Made by a program: the position numbers and the translations under genes. Below, in pieces: positions 9,042-18,100 of a DNA stretch of 64,000 nt. The DNA lies in assembly GCF_001969445.1 (NCBI RefSeq), contig NZ_CP017297.1, positions 992,001 through 1,056,000 on the forward strand, in the 5' to 3' direction. Source of the DNA: Brachybacterium sp. P6-10-X1. GTDB taxonomy: Bacteria; Actinomycetota; Actinomycetes; Actinomycetales; Dermabacteraceae. Positions within the stretch are counted from its first letter, which is position 1. Each line of letters starts with the position of its first letter. The notes under the pieces were generated by a model, which ran no database searches, was not told the origin of the DNA, and was given only the letters and a program-made list of their open reading frames with translations.

Positions 9042-10973
9042 TCAGATCAGCTCGATCCGAGCCTCCTTGTCGTTGAGCACGATCACCGGGGTGACCGTCG
9101 AATACCCCGCGACGCGGATCGCCGAGAGGTCGGCGCGCAGCAGCGGCGTGCCGGCGCTGACGTGCTCCCCGGTCTCCACGAGGGTCGTGAAGCCCTCGCC
9201 CTGCATCTTCACGGTGTCGAGGCCGACGTGGACGAGCACCTCGGTGCCGTCATCGAGCGTGAGCGCCACCGCGTGGCCGGTCGGGAACACGTGGGTGACG
9301 GTCCCGGCGGCGGGAGCGACGACCTCGCCCGAGGTCGGCTCGATCGCGACGCCCGGGCCCATGATGCCGCCGGCGAAGGTCGGATCGGGCACCTCCGACA
9401 GCGGCACGACGGCGCCGGGCACGGGCTGACGCAGGCGGACCAGGGAGCTCGCGCGCACCGCGGTGGCGGTGGCAGCGGCCGCGCCGGAGCTCGCCGCCGC
9501 GACATCCTCGTCGGCGACCGGTTCGGCCTTCCCGGTGATGATGCCCTCCATGGCGTCCTTCACGAATTGGACGCTGGTGCCGTAGATGACCTGGACGGAC
9601 TGCCCGCCCGGCTTCATGGTGCCGGCGGCTCCGGCGCGCTTGAGAGCGGCCTCGTCGACGGCCGTGGTGTCGGCGACCTCCATGCGCAGGCGGGTCGCGC
9701 AGTTCTCGAGGTCGACGATGTTCTCCCGGCCGCCGAGGGCGGCGAGGAAGGCGGTGGCGGTCACGAGGTACTTGTCCGCGCCGGGGGCGAGGGCGTCGTC
9801 CTCGTCCACGAGGTCCTCGTCATCCTCCCGGCCGGGGGTCTTCAGGTCGAAGCGGCGGATGATGAAGCGGAAGACCACGAAGTAGACGACGAACCAGAAC
9901 ACGCCCATCAGCGGGATCGCCCAGGGGTTCTGCGCCATGGGGTTCACCCAGCCCAGCACCAGGTCGATGAAGCCGCCGGAGAAGCCGAAGCCCATCCGCA
10001 CCGGCAGGGCGGCGCTGACGCCCATGGAGATGCCCGTGAAGAGGGCGTGGACCACGTACAGGCCGGGAGCCAGGAACATGAAGGAGAACTCCAGCGGCTC
10101 GGTGACGCCCACGAAGAACGAGGCGATGGCGCTGGAGAGCAGCACGCCGGCGGCGACCTTGCGCCGAGTCGTCTTCGCCGTCACGTACATCGCGAGCGCC
10201 GCCCCGGGCAGGCCGAGCATCATGATGGGGAAGAAGCCGGTCATGTACTGGCCGGTGACGCCGTAGGTGCCGGTGTTGTTCAGGAAGTTGCCGAGATCGT
10301 TGATGCCGGCGACGTCGTACCAGAACACGGAGTTCAGGGCGTGGTGCAGACCCAGCGGGATCAGCAGGCGGTTGAAGAATCCGTAGATGCCCACGCCGAC
10401 GGGACCGAGGGTGAGGATGAATTCTCCGAAGCCGACCAGGCCCGAGTACACCAGGGGCCAGACGAAGAACAGCACGAGGGCGACGCCCAGGGAGATCCCG
10501 GCGGTGATGATCGCGACGGAGCGCTTGCCGGAGAAGAAGGAGAGCGCGTCCGGCAGCTTCGTGTCCTTGAAGTGGTCGTAGACCCAGGCGCCGATGAGGC
10601 CGCAGATGATGCCGACGAACACGTTCTCGAGATTGTCGAAGGCGGGGTTGACCGCGTCCTCCTCGATGCCCTGGAAGAGCGCGACGTTCTCGGGCTTCAG
10701 CAGCGTCGTCACCATGAGCCAGGAGACGAGGCCCGCGAGCGCGGAGGTGCCGTCGGACTTCTTGGCCATGCCGATGGAGATGCCGATCGCGAACAGCAGC
10801 GGCAGATTGTCCAGCAACGCACCGCCGGCGGTCTTGAAGAAGACGCCGACGAGGTTGGTGTCGTTGCCGGTCGCGGTCAGGATCCAGTAGCCGATGCCGC
10901 TCAGGATCGCGGCGACGGGGAGCACGGCCACGGGCAGCATCAGCGATCTGCCCAAGCGTTGGAAGAACTTCAT
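9042..10973 (-). CDS. PTS EIICBA permease, N-acetylglucosamine/glucose type
   Basis: A 643-residue sugar permease with all three PTS modules in one chain. Residues 1 to about 385 form the EIIC channel, with motifs GLHHALNSVFWYD and FVGVTEPLEFSFMF typical of the glucose/GlcNAc group. EIIB follows with phosphorylated Cys425 in ENCATRLRMEV. A linker rich in A, S and T leads to EIIA with phosphorylated His582 in VLVHVGLDTVKMQGEGF. The CBA order and LHHALNSVFWYD resemble NagE; glucose cannot be excluded. ATG at 10973 has GAGAGGTACCG upstream. It is monocistronic, with no nag enzymes nearby. Confidence 0.9.
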   Translation of the reverse strand: MKFFQRLGRSLMLPVAVLPVAAILSGIGYWILTATGNDTNLVGVFFKTAGGALLDNLPLLFAIGISIGMAKKSDGTSALAGLVSWLMVTTLLKPENVALFQGIEEDAVNPAFDNLENVFVGIICGLIGAWVYDHFKDTKLPDALSFFSGKRSVAIITAGISLGVALVLFFVWPLVYSGLVGFGEFILTLGPVGVGIYGFFNRLLIPLGLHHALNSVFWYDVAGINDLGNFLNNTGTYGVTGQYMTGFFPIMMLGLPGAALAMYVTAKTTRRKVAAGVLLSSAIASFFVGVTEPLEFSFMFLAPGLYVVHALFTGISMGVSAALPVRMGFGFSGGFIDLVLGWVNPMAQNPWAIPLMGVFWFVVYFVVFRFIIRRFDLKTPGREDDEDLVDEDDALAPGADKYLVTATAFLAALGGRENIVDLENCATRLRMEVADTTAVDEAALKRAGAAGTMKPGGQSVQVIYGTSVQFVKDAMEGIITGKAEPVADEDVAAASSGAAAATATAVRASSLVRLRQPVPGAVVPLSEVPDPTFAGGIMGPGVAIEPTSGEVVAPAAGTVTHVFPTGHAVALTLDDGTEVLVHVGLDTVKMQGEGFTTLVETGEHVSAGTPLLRADLSAIRVAGYSTVTPVIVLNDKEARIELI

Positions 10974-11125
10974 CGGTACCTCTCAGGTTGCGGGGCGCAC
11001 GGCGGCGTGCGGCGGCCATGCCGCACGGTGCACTCCGAGAACGGCGATCATTCTGCACCGTTTCGGGGTCGTAACGCGCATATTCGAGCATCTCGCATGA
11101 CGGAGGTCGCACTTTCGCGGGCGGC

Positions 11126-12829
11126 TCAGACCCCCGAGATGCGCACGTACCCCTGATCGAGCTGCTTCTGGGCGCGTTTGATGGTGCTGGAGTCGTACGA
11201 GCCGGTGGAGCGCGCCTCGTTCAGGGCGTCCTGCTGGGCGTCGAGGATCAGCTGCAGGAGCTCGGGGAGCTGGGCCTTGGCCGCGTCGTGCTCGTGGCCC
11301 CTGCCGTCGGGGCTGGTCATGCGCTCATGCATCTGCCGGGCTCGGTCGAGGACCGCAGCGTCGAAGGGTTTGCCGTCGCGGCGCCGCAGGTCGGGATTGT
11401 CGACCACCTGGCCGACGGCGGCCTCGTTCACCTCGGACAGCAGCAGCGACAGCTCGCGCCGGGCGCGCTCCTCATCGGTGCCGCGGATACCGAGCACGCG
11501 GATCAGGAGCGGCAGCGTGCCGCCCTGGCCCACGAGCGTGACCAGGGCGACCACGAAGGCGACCAGGACCAGCTGGGTGCGGTACGGGAAGTCGGTGGGC
11601 AGCGACTGCGCGGCGGCGAGAGTGACCACGCCGCGCATGCCGGACCAGGCCAGGACTGCTCCGCCGCGCCAGCCCAGTCCGTTGCCGGCGTAGAAGCGGG
11701 CATCGGCGTGGCGGCGCTGCAGCCAGCGTTCGAGCCGCTCGTGGCGGGGATGGGAGCGGAAGCGTTCGTCGGCCGAGACGTGGTCGAGCACTTCGGAGAA
11801 GCGTCGGGCTTTCTCCTCGTAGTCGGATCGGCGCCGACGGGCGGTGAACACCACCGGCACCACGAAGACGGTGCGGATGATCCCGAGCAGGACGGTGACG
11901 GCCAGCCCGATCCATACGGCGCTCCAGACCGACAGACCGTCGTGCGAGACGTCGTCGATCAGCGTCATCAGCTGCAGGCCCATCAGCAGGAACACGCCGT
12001 TCTCCAGCAGCAGCTGGGCCGTCAGCCAGTTCGTGCGCTCGGCGTTGCGGTCGGCCACGCTGAGCCGGCGCACGCCCATCGCGCCGGTGACCAGTCCGGC
12101 CGCGACCACCGCGAGCACCCCGGAGGCGTGGGCGAGCTCGGCGGGCAGGAAGGCGATGAACGGCACCACGAAGGAGATGGCAGTGGTCAGCACCGGCTGA
12201 TCGATCTTCGAGCGGATACGCACGGCGACGAAGCCGACGACGGTGCCGACCACGATGGCCACGGCCACGGCGTAGAAGAAGTCCCCGGCGGCCTGCCAGA
12301 ACGAGAAGGCGCCGGCGGTGGCCGCGACCGCCGTGCGCAGGAGCACGAGGGCGGTCGCGTCGTTGACCAGGCCCTCGCCCTCGAGGATGGTCAGCAGCCG
12401 GGGTGGCAGGCCCAGGCGTTTGCCGATGGAGGTCGCGGCGACCGCGTCCGGCGGGCTGACCACCGCGCCCACGGCGACGGCGGCGGCGAAGCTGAGATTC
12501 GGGAAGATCGCCCACAGCAGGGTGCCGACGACGAACGCGGAGACCAGCACCAGCACCACGGAGAGCGCACCGATCGTGCTGAGGTCACGGCGGAAGTCCA
12601 TCACCGGCATGTTGACCGCCGCCGAGTAGAGCAGGGGCGGCAGCACCACCGTCAGGATCAGCTCGGGGGCCGGATGGACCTCCGGCATGCCCGGGATGAG
12701 GCTCACTCCGAGACCGACGATCACCAGGATGATCGGCGTGGCCAGGCCGAGCCGCGTCGAGAAGTAGGACGCGGCGACGATGATGAGCACCGCCACGACG
12801 GCCACGATCTCGAACTGTTCGAATCCCAC
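11126..12829 (-). CDS. Na+/H+ antiporter (CPA1/NhaP-type)
   Basis: A 567-residue cation:proton exchanger of the cytoplasmic membrane. About twelve helices fill residues 1-420; the ion-binding signature region is VVSPPDAVAATSIGKRLGLP followed by EGEGLVNDATALVLL, where the ND pair is typical of electroneutral CPA1 antiporters. The last 130 residues are hydrophilic and predicted cytoplasmic. Start is GTG at 12829, preceded by GAGGGGAC. The response regulator gene is 21 bp upstream on the same strand, so the three genes could form one transcript and the two-component system could control the antiporter; that is inference. Confidence 0.88.
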   Translation of the reverse strand: MGFEQFEIVAVVAVLIIVAASYFSTRLGLATPIILVIVGLGVSLIPGMPEVHPAPELILTVVLPPLLYSAAVNMPVMDFRRDLSTIGALSVVLVLVSAFVVGTLLWAIFPNLSFAAAVAVGAVVSPPDAVAATSIGKRLGLPPRLLTILEGEGLVNDATALVLLRTAVAATAGAFSFWQAAGDFFYAVAVAIVVGTVVGFVAVRIRSKIDQPVLTTAISFVVPFIAFLPAELAHASGVLAVVAAGLVTGAMGVRRLSVADRNAERTNWLTAQLLLENGVFLLMGLQLMTLIDDVSHDGLSVWSAVWIGLAVTVLLGIIRTVFVVPVVFTARRRRSDYEEKARRFSEVLDHVSADERFRSHPRHERLERWLQRRHADARFYAGNGLGWRGGAVLAWSGMRGVVTLAAAQSLPTDFPYRTQLVLVAFVVALVTLVGQGGTLPLLIRVLGIRGTDEERARRELSLLLSEVNEAAVGQVVDNPDLRRRDGKPFDAAVLDRARQMHERMTSPDGRGHEHDAAKAQLPELLQLILDAQQDALNEARSTGSYDSSTIKRAQKQLDQGYVRISGV

Positions 12830-12850
12830 GGTGTCCCCTCGCGCTCGCTC

Positions 12851-13453
12851 TCAGATCCAGCCGTGCACGCGGGCCTCCCTGGCGGCCAGGTGACGGTCCG
12901 CGACGCCGACCTTCGCCATGGCGTCCGAGAGATAGTTTCTCACTGTCCCCTGGGCGAGGTGGAGATGTGCGGCGATCTCGGCGATGGGAAGTCCCTGGTG
13001 GGTCAGACGCAGGACGTCGACCTCGCGCTCGGTGAGCGGACAGTCGAAACCCAGCGCGGTGACAGCGAGCTCGGGATCCACGTAACGCCCACCGGCATGG
13101 ATCCGTTCGATGACGCGGGCCAGCTGATCGGCGCTGGTGCTCTTGGGGACGAATCCGCGCACCCCGGCGGCGAGGGCGGAACGCAGGATCCCGGGTCGGG
13201 CGTGCCGGGTGATCATCACGATCGCGGCCGACGGGTCACGGGCCACGAGCGCTCGGGCGGTGTCGATGCCGTCGAGATCGGGCATCTCCAGGTCGAGGAC
13301 GTGGACGTCGACCTCGGCGGCCGGCTCGTGCTCGAGCGCGGCGCGCCCGGTGCCGCCGTGCCCCACGACGGTGAGGCCGTCCTCGAGCTCGAGCAGCGAG
13401 ACCAGTGCGGTGCGGAGCATGTCCTCGTCGTCGGCCAGGAAGACGTGGATCAT
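12851..13453 (-). CDS. NarL/LuxR-family response regulator
   Basis: A 200-residue two-component regulator. The receiver domain has the acidic pocket D8-D9, phospho-acceptor D54 in VLDLEMPDLDG, and the conserved lysine in VPKSTS. The C-terminal LuxR-type helix-turn-helix reads LTEREVDVLRLTHQGLPIAEIAAHLHLAQGTVRNYLS. The start overlaps the kinase stop by 4 bp (ATGA), so translation is coupled. In this DesR-like group the regulator usually controls a neighbouring transporter; here the antiporter downstream and the membrane protein at 14844 are candidates. Confidence 0.92.
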   Translation of the reverse strand: MIHVFLADDEDMLRTALVSLLELEDGLTVVGHGGTGRAALEHEPAAEVDVHVLDLEMPDLDGIDTARALVARDPSAAIVMITRHARPGILRSALAAGVRGFVPKSTSADQLARVIERIHAGGRYVDPELAVTALGFDCPLTEREVDVLRLTHQGLPIAEIAAHLHLAQGTVRNYLSDAMAKVGVADRHLAAREARVHGWI

Positions 13454-14604
13454 GAGGGCTCCTCCAGGGTGCCGGTGACCGTGAAGTGGTCGCGCTCCTG
13501 CTGCCAGGTGACGTGGCCGCCGGCGCGCTCGAACCGGCGCTGCAGGCCGAGAAGGCCGCTGCCGCCGGGGCCGTCATGCTCCAGTTCACCGACGCCGCCG
13601 TCGTTGCGGACGACGACGGAGGTCGAGGTCAGCTCGATGCGCACGCGGGACGCGTCCGCATGCCGCAGGATGTTGGTGGTGGCCTCCCGCACCAGGGTCG
13701 CGAACAGCTCCTCCTGTTCCGCGGCCGGTGCCTGCTCGCCGCGGTCGATGCGGACCTGGATCCCGGCGGCGGTGAGCAGCTGGTCGAGGTTCGCGAGCTC
13801 GGCGGCGAGAGTGAGGCCGCGGTAGCCCTGGGCGAGCTCGCGGGTCTGGTCCCCCGCCTGGGCGGCGAGGTCCTCGATGTCCTGCAGCTCCGCGAGCACG
13901 CGGCCGGGATCCCGGTCCAGGCTGCGCCGGGCCAGCTCGGCCTTCATCTTGATCGCGAGCAGCGTATGGCCCTGGACGTCGTGAAGATCGGTGGCGAAGC
14001 GCAGCCGCTCACGCGCCAGGGACAGCTCGTGCTGATCGGCGTGGTGCTGGTCCAGGCGCTGCTGCATCTGCCAGCCGAGGCTGCTGCCTGCGAAGCCCAT
14101 CACGGCGGCCCCGAAGTAGACCCCCATCATCACCACATCGCGCGGGGCGACGCTGCTGTCGTGCACCAGGCTCGCGACCACCGCGGCCACCGCGATCGCG
14201 CCGAGGCCGGCCGCGGCCGGGGCCCAGCGCGGGTGCATCCATGCCACGCCGAACCCGAACGGGACGCTCGTGGCCATGACCGTGATGGGGTCCTGGGCCA
14301 GGACGAAAGCGAGGATCAGGGCGATGGCCGCGAGGGCCAGGATCACGCTCATCGTCGTCATCGAGAGCATGCTGCGTCCCCGGTGGACCAGCCAGATCGA
14401 CAGCAGCAGGGAGACGACGATGACCGCGACCGCGCCTGTCGTGGCAGGGCTCCCGGGCCGATCGAGGACGGTCAGGGTGAGCGCCGGGAACCCGATCAGG
14501 ATCGCGGCGCCGAACAGCAGGCCCTGGAACTCGGGCGGCGGGTCCTGCGTGGACCAGAGGCGCGTCGACCGCCCCTCCTCGGTGCTGCTGCTCTGCTCTG
14601 CCAT
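13450..14604 (-). CDS. Two-component sensor histidine kinase (HisKA_3, DesK-like)
   Basis: A 384-residue membrane kinase. Residues about 25-170 contain five or six hydrophobic helices with short loops, so the sensed signal is probably in or at the membrane. The dimerisation/phosphoacceptor helix has H208 in RFATDLHDVQGHTLLAIK. The ATPase domain has the N-box ATLVREATTNILRHADAS and G-box GGSGLLGLQRR. ATG at 14604 has only a weak ribosome site. It overlaps the response regulator by 4 bp and is divergent from the gene at 14844 across a 239-bp region with two inverted repeats. Confidence 0.9.
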   Translation of the reverse strand: MAEQSSSTEEGRSTRLWSTQDPPPEFQGLLFGAAILIGFPALTLTVLDRPGSPATTGAVAVIVVSLLLSIWLVHRGRSMLSMTTMSVILALAAIALILAFVLAQDPITVMATSVPFGFGVAWMHPRWAPAAAGLGAIAVAAVVASLVHDSSVAPRDVVMMGVYFGAAVMGFAGSSLGWQMQQRLDQHHADQHELSLARERLRFATDLHDVQGHTLLAIKMKAELARRSLDRDPGRVLAELQDIEDLAAQAGDQTRELAQGYRGLTLAAELANLDQLLTAAGIQVRIDRGEQAPAAEQEELFATLVREATTNILRHADASRVRIELTSTSVVVRNDGGVGELEHDGPGGSGLLGLQRRFERAGGHVTWQQERDHFTVTGTLEEPS

Positions 14605-14675
14605 CGGACCCCGCTCTTCGTCTCGGTGGTGCTTCCGTGCTCACACCTGGGTCGCACTCGCCGCACCAAGGCTCT

Positions 14676-14732
14676 CGCACCCGTCGCGGGTGCGGTAGTG
14701 CGGGGCGTCATCCATGCGTATGACAGGTGTCA
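14676..14732. promoter_or_regulatory. Two inverted repeats between the kinase and the efflux-type gene
   Basis: The first repeat is CGCACCCG-TCG-CGGGTGCG (14676-14694). The second is TGACA-GG-TGTCA (14721-14732), with 5-bp arms and a 2-bp centre, the form seen at sites of NarL/DesR-type regulators. Both lie in the divergent gap, so binding by the adjacent response regulator is plausible. No experimental support is visible in sequence. Confidence 0.35.
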
Positions 14733-14843
14733 GTCGGAGCCCGGGAACCGGTCATCCGGACTGCTGACATCCCGCTCTACGGCGACGGCGTGCGGTCGAC
14801 CAGGCTGGACACATCGTGTTCCGCATCTCCTGAAGGACTCAGC

Positions 14844-15431
14844 ATGAATCCCTACGAAGGCCTCCAGAATCTCGTCGACCAGGTCCCCGCTCTCCTCCAG
14901 CCGTTCGTCGTCGCCCTGGCGGGCATGGTCCCGTACATCGAGGGCGAGGGCTCCGCCGCCCTGGGCGTGATCGCGGGCATCAACCCGGTGCTCGCCGCCG
15001 TGGCCGGGGCGATCGGCAACATCCTCATCGTGTTCGTCATCGTCCACTTCGGTGATCGGATCCGCTCCGCGATCCTGGGCCGCCGGGCCCGGGCCCGGGA
15101 GACGGCTGCCGTCGGCTCCCGCGCCGAGGTGCGCGTCGGCGCCCCGGCCCCCGCCGGCACCGGCGAGCCCGTCGAGGACCGCGGCATCGCCCCCACGAAG
15201 ACGAGGTCCAAGGGCCGCGAGCGCCTGATGCGCTGGGTGGTGCGCTTCGGGGTTCCCGGCGCGAGCCTCATCGGCCCCCTCGCGCTGCCCACGCACCTCA
15301 CCGCAGCGACGCTCGTCGCCTCCGGCGTCCGGCGCACCTGGGTGCTTCTCTGGCAGGTCATCGCGATCGTGCTGTGGACCACGCTGATCACCCTCGCGGC
15401 GACCGGGATCCTCAGCGTCCTCACGGGCTGA
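14844..15431 (+). CDS. Small multidrug-export type membrane protein (COG2426-like)
   Basis: A 195-residue membrane protein. Hydrophobic segments near residues 15-40, 45-70, 135-160 and 165-193 flank a charged cytoplasmic stretch (residues about 75-130). The segment VVALAGMVPYIEGEGSAALGVIAG is characteristic of the family annotated as small multidrug efflux protein, whose transport function is weakly documented. ATG at 14844 follows GAAGGA at good spacing; a longer frame from 14727 lacks similarity. Divergent from the two-component pair, which may regulate it. Confidence 0.72.
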   Translation: MNPYEGLQNLVDQVPALLQPFVVALAGMVPYIEGEGSAALGVIAGINPVLAAVAGAIGNILIVFVIVHFGDRIRSAILGRRARARETAAVGSRAEVRVGAPAPAGTGEPVEDRGIAPTKTRSKGRERLMRWVVRFGVPGASLIGPLALPTHLTAATLVASGVRRTWVLLWQVIAIVLWTTLITLAATGILSVLTG

Positions 15432-15731
15432 CCCATGACGAGCACACAGATCCCCCGCAGACCGGGGCGGAAGCCGACCGGATCCTCCCTCGTACAGCAC
15501 GCGAGAGCCTCCCGGTGGGGCCCTGTCGGTCCCCGGCCGCCGGGGCCCCCGAGGCGCTGCCGAGGCGCCTGAGCTACGGGGCCGACACGCAGAGTTTCCA
15601 GGCCATACACCGATGAAGAGCCTCCGATCAACCTGGGGCGCGCACAATTCGATGGTGAGGACTGCGTGCTTCGGGTCACACTTGCGGTGACCGAGAATCG
15701 CAGCACGGCCCGAGGGAAGGTGGTGAGCACG
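15432..15731. other. Intergenic region before the HNH gene
   Basis: About 300 bp without a supportable gene. A weak hairpin (AGGCGC/GCGCCT near 15553-15572) could end the upstream transcript. An in-frame GTG at 15666 exists, but its extension shows no family similarity. Nothing else is recognised. Confidence 0.4.
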
Positions 15732-16259
15732 ATGCCCGTGGTGAAGGTCTACAACCTCGGGTACGACGTCACGACCGGCATCGGCGAGCTGCTGCACACC
15801 ACCACCGTGCGCCACGCCTTCGGCATGATCCGCCGCGAGGTCGCCGATCCCGTCGAGCTGACGATCCTGGATCACCGGATCGTCCCCACCGTCCTCGAGC
15901 TCACCCGAGAGCTCAGCGGCGCCTGGGTGGAGGGTGCCGGACAGCGATCGGTCGGGTTCTCCTTCCGCGCGGTCCACGAACGCGACCACTGGACCTGCGC
16001 CTATTGCGGGCGCAGCGTGTCCAAGACGCCAGCCTGCGAGGCGCTGCTGGCCACGGTCGATCACATCGTCCCGCGCTCCCGGGGCGGGGAGTCCTCGTGG
16101 TTGAATCTCGTCTCCGCCTGCAAGGAGTGCAACAACCGCAAGGCCGCCATGACGCCCACGGAGGCGAGGATGGACCTGCGCTTCGAACCCTATGACCCGG
16201 CACGCGCCTATCGCGTCGGCGGTCTGGTCGAGGCGCTGCCGGTGCTGACGGCCGGCTGA
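15732..16259 (+). CDS. HNH endonuclease
   Basis: A 175-residue protein of the small actinobacterial HNH nuclease family. The core reads CAYCGRSVSK, then VDHIVPRSRGG, then WLNLVSACKECNNRKAA, giving two zinc-binding CxxC pairs (C-x2-C and C-x2-C) and the catalytic DH pair; it occupies residues about 90-140. The N-terminal 85 residues (VKVYNLGYDVTTGIGELLHTTTVRHAFGMIRR) are typical of this family. ATG at 15732 has GGAAGG 11 nt upstream. Monocistronic. Natural DNA target unknown. Confidence 0.85.
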   Translation: MPVVKVYNLGYDVTTGIGELLHTTTVRHAFGMIRREVADPVELTILDHRIVPTVLELTRELSGAWVEGAGQRSVGFSFRAVHERDHWTCAYCGRSVSKTPACEALLATVDHIVPRSRGGESSWLNLVSACKECNNRKAAMTPTEARMDLRFEPYDPARAYRVGGLVEALPVLTAG

Positions 16260-16356
16260 GCTCGCGGCCCCGGACGTCCATCGGTGCACGGGCTGCTCGG
16301 CGCCGCGCCGCTCCATGGCGCGGCGTGACGAGAACCGCACTCGATCCCATAGCAGG

Positions 16357-16378
16357 TATCTCATGCATGAGATATCGT
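16357..16378 (+). promoter_or_regulatory. 18-bp perfect palindrome overlapping a -10 box at the XRE-MurA start
   Basis: TATCTCATGCATGAGATA at 16357-16374 is a perfect 18-bp palindrome ending 11 bp before the ATG. TATCGT (16373-16378), a TANNNT-type -10 hexamer, overlaps its right end and places transcription start at or next to the ATG at 16386; no Shine-Dalgarno sequence is present. The arrangement suggests an operator bound by the XRE domain of the gene itself (autoregulation). The palindrome is seen; the binding partner is inferred. Confidence 0.65.
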
Positions 16379-16385
16379 CGCTCAC

Positions 16386-17945
16386 ATGACGCAGACGACG
16401 GAGATGCCCGCCCCTGGCACCGAGAACTACCGCGAACGGATCGGGGCGATCATCCGCGACGCCCGCCTCCACGCCGAGCTGACCCAGACCCAGCTCGCCG
16501 CTCAACTGGGCACCAGCCAGAGCGCCGTGAACCGCATCGAGAAGGGGCAGCAGAACTTGACCCTCGACACCCTCTCCCGCCTCGGGGCGGCCCTGGACTC
16601 CGAGTTCGTCGGTGTCGGGGCCTCCGGCCCGAATCACCTGCGCGTGCACGGCGGGACCACCCTGCACGGCGAGATCGAGGTCAAGACCTCGAAGAACGCC
16701 GGCGTCGCCCTGCTGTGCGCCTCCCTGCTGAACACCGGCACCACGGTGCTGCGCAAGGTCGCCCGCATCGAGGAGGTCAACCGGCTGCTGGAGGTGCTCA
16801 CCTCCATCGGGGTGAAGGCCCGCTGGCTGAACGAGGACAACGATCTCGAGCTGCGCGTCCCCGAGCGTCTGGACCTGGCGTCCATCGACGCCGACGCGGC
16901 CCGACGCACCCGCAGCATCATCATGTTCCTGGGGCCGCTCATGCACCGCGCTCAGACCTTCCAGCTGCCCTATGCCGGCGGCTGCGACCTCGGCACCCGC
17001 ACCGTCGAACCGCACATGACCGCGCTGCGGCCCTTCGGACTCGACGTCGTCGCGACCGAGGGCTACTACCAGGCGACCGCCTCGGAGGGCACCGGTCCCC
17101 GTCGGCCGATCGTGCTGACCGAGCGCGGGGACACCGTCACCGAGAACGCGCTGCTGGCGGCCGCGCTCTACGAGGGCGAGACGATCATCCGCAACGCCAG
17201 CCCCAACTACATGGTCCAGGACCTGTGCTTCTTCCTCGAGAAGCTCGGGGTCCGGATCGAGGGGATCGGCACCACCACCCTGACGGTGCACGGCACCACC
17301 GGCATCAGCACCGACGTCGAGTACGCCCCCAGCGAGGACCCGATCGAGGCGATGAGCCTGATCACCGCCGCGATCGTGACCAGCTCGAGCATCACCGTGC
17401 AGCGGGTGCCGATCGAGTTCCTGGAGATCGAGCTGGCCATCCTCGAAGAGATGGGCCTGCGCTATGACCGCTCCGCGGAGTACACGGCGCGCAACGGCCA
17501 GACCCGTCTGGTGGACATCACCACCCACCCCTCGCAGATGAAGGCCCCGATCGACAAGATCCACCCGATGCCGTTCCCGGGTCTGAACATCGACAACCTG
17601 CCGTTCTTCGCGGTCATCGCCGCGAGCGCGGAGGGCCAGACCATGCTGCACGACTGGGTGTACGAGAACCGGGCGATCTACCTGACCGAGCTCACCAAGC
17701 TCGGCGGGAACGTCAAGCTCATGGATCCGCACCGCGTGCTCATCGAGGGTCCCACGCGCTGGAGCGGCACCGAGATCGTGTGCCCGCCCGCGCTGCGGCC
17801 AGCCGTGGTGATCTTGCTGGCGATGCTCGCCGCCAAGGGCACCTCGGTGCTGCGCAACGTCTACGTCATCAACCGCGGTTACGAGGACCTCGCCGCCCGC
17901 TTGAACAAGCTCGGGGCCCGGATCGAGACTTTCCGAGACATCTGA
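16386..17945 (+). CDS. XRE helix-turn-helix domain fused to MurA-like enolpyruvyl transferase
   Basis: A 519-residue two-domain protein. Residues about 18-75 are an XRE/Cro helix-turn-helix (IIRDARLHAELTQTQLAAQLGTSQSAVNRIEKG). Residues 83-519 are an EPSP-synthase/MurA fold. Catalytic features of MurA are present: K103-N104 in KTSKNA, the active-site cysteine C200 in YAGGCDLGTRTVEPH, and the C-terminal repeat of inverse alpha-beta folds. MurA transfers enolpyruvate from PEP to UDP-GlcNAc, the first committed step of peptidoglycan synthesis. With no wall genes nearby and a DNA-binding domain attached, it could be an extra, self-regulated MurA or a UDP-GlcNAc/PEP-sensing regulator. Start fits leaderless translation. 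Confidence 0.88.
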   Translation: MTQTTEMPAPGTENYRERIGAIIRDARLHAELTQTQLAAQLGTSQSAVNRIEKGQQNLTLDTLSRLGAALDSEFVGVGASGPNHLRVHGGTTLHGEIEVKTSKNAGVALLCASLLNTGTTVLRKVARIEEVNRLLEVLTSIGVKARWLNEDNDLELRVPERLDLASIDADAARRTRSIIMFLGPLMHRAQTFQLPYAGGCDLGTRTVEPHMTALRPFGLDVVATEGYYQATASEGTGPRRPIVLTERGDTVTENALLAAALYEGETIIRNASPNYMVQDLCFFLEKLGVRIEGIGTTTLTVHGTTGISTDVEYAPSEDPIEAMSLITAAIVTSSSITVQRVPIEFLEIELAILEEMGLRYDRSAEYTARNGQTRLVDITTHPSQMKAPIDKIHPMPFPGLNIDNLPFFAVIAASAEGQTMLHDWVYENRAIYLTELTKLGGNVKLMDPHRVLIEGPTRWSGTEIVCPPALRPAVVILLAMLAAKGTSVLRNVYVINRGYEDLAARLNKLGARIETFRDI

Positions 17946-18058
17946 GGCGTCTGCGGCGTCTTACGCATCCGGGCCTGTGGGGCGCCGCATCCGGTGAGCC
18001 TCTGCGTGCGGCCGGAATCTGTTCGACCGCTGGATGCCGACCCGCGCATACTGGGGCG

Positions 18059-18100
18059 ATGAAGGCCGACCGCACCGCGCCGTCCTGGACGGCACGATGA
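18059..18100 (+). CDS. Putative 13-residue leaderless leader peptide of the MFS gene
   Basis: The short frame MKADRTAPSWTAR begins at ATG 18059, exactly 6 nt after the -10-like hexamer CATACT (18047-18052), the spacing seen at other leaderless starts here. Its TGA overlaps the ATG of the MFS gene (ATGA, 18097-18100). The MFS gene lacks its own Shine-Dalgarno sequence, so termination-reinitiation coupling is likely. Too short for any similarity test; the case rests on promoter spacing and overlap. Confidence 0.5.
   Translation: MKADRTAPSWTAR

Noticed and set aside
15666..15731. Longer N-terminus of the HNH protein from GTG 15666
   Set aside because: No ribosome site and no similarity; ATG at 15732 has GGAAGG upstream.
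18034..18096. Upstream start of the MFS exporter at 18034
   Set aside because: The added residues are non-hydrophobic and unlike the family; the -10-like box at 18047 lies inside them.
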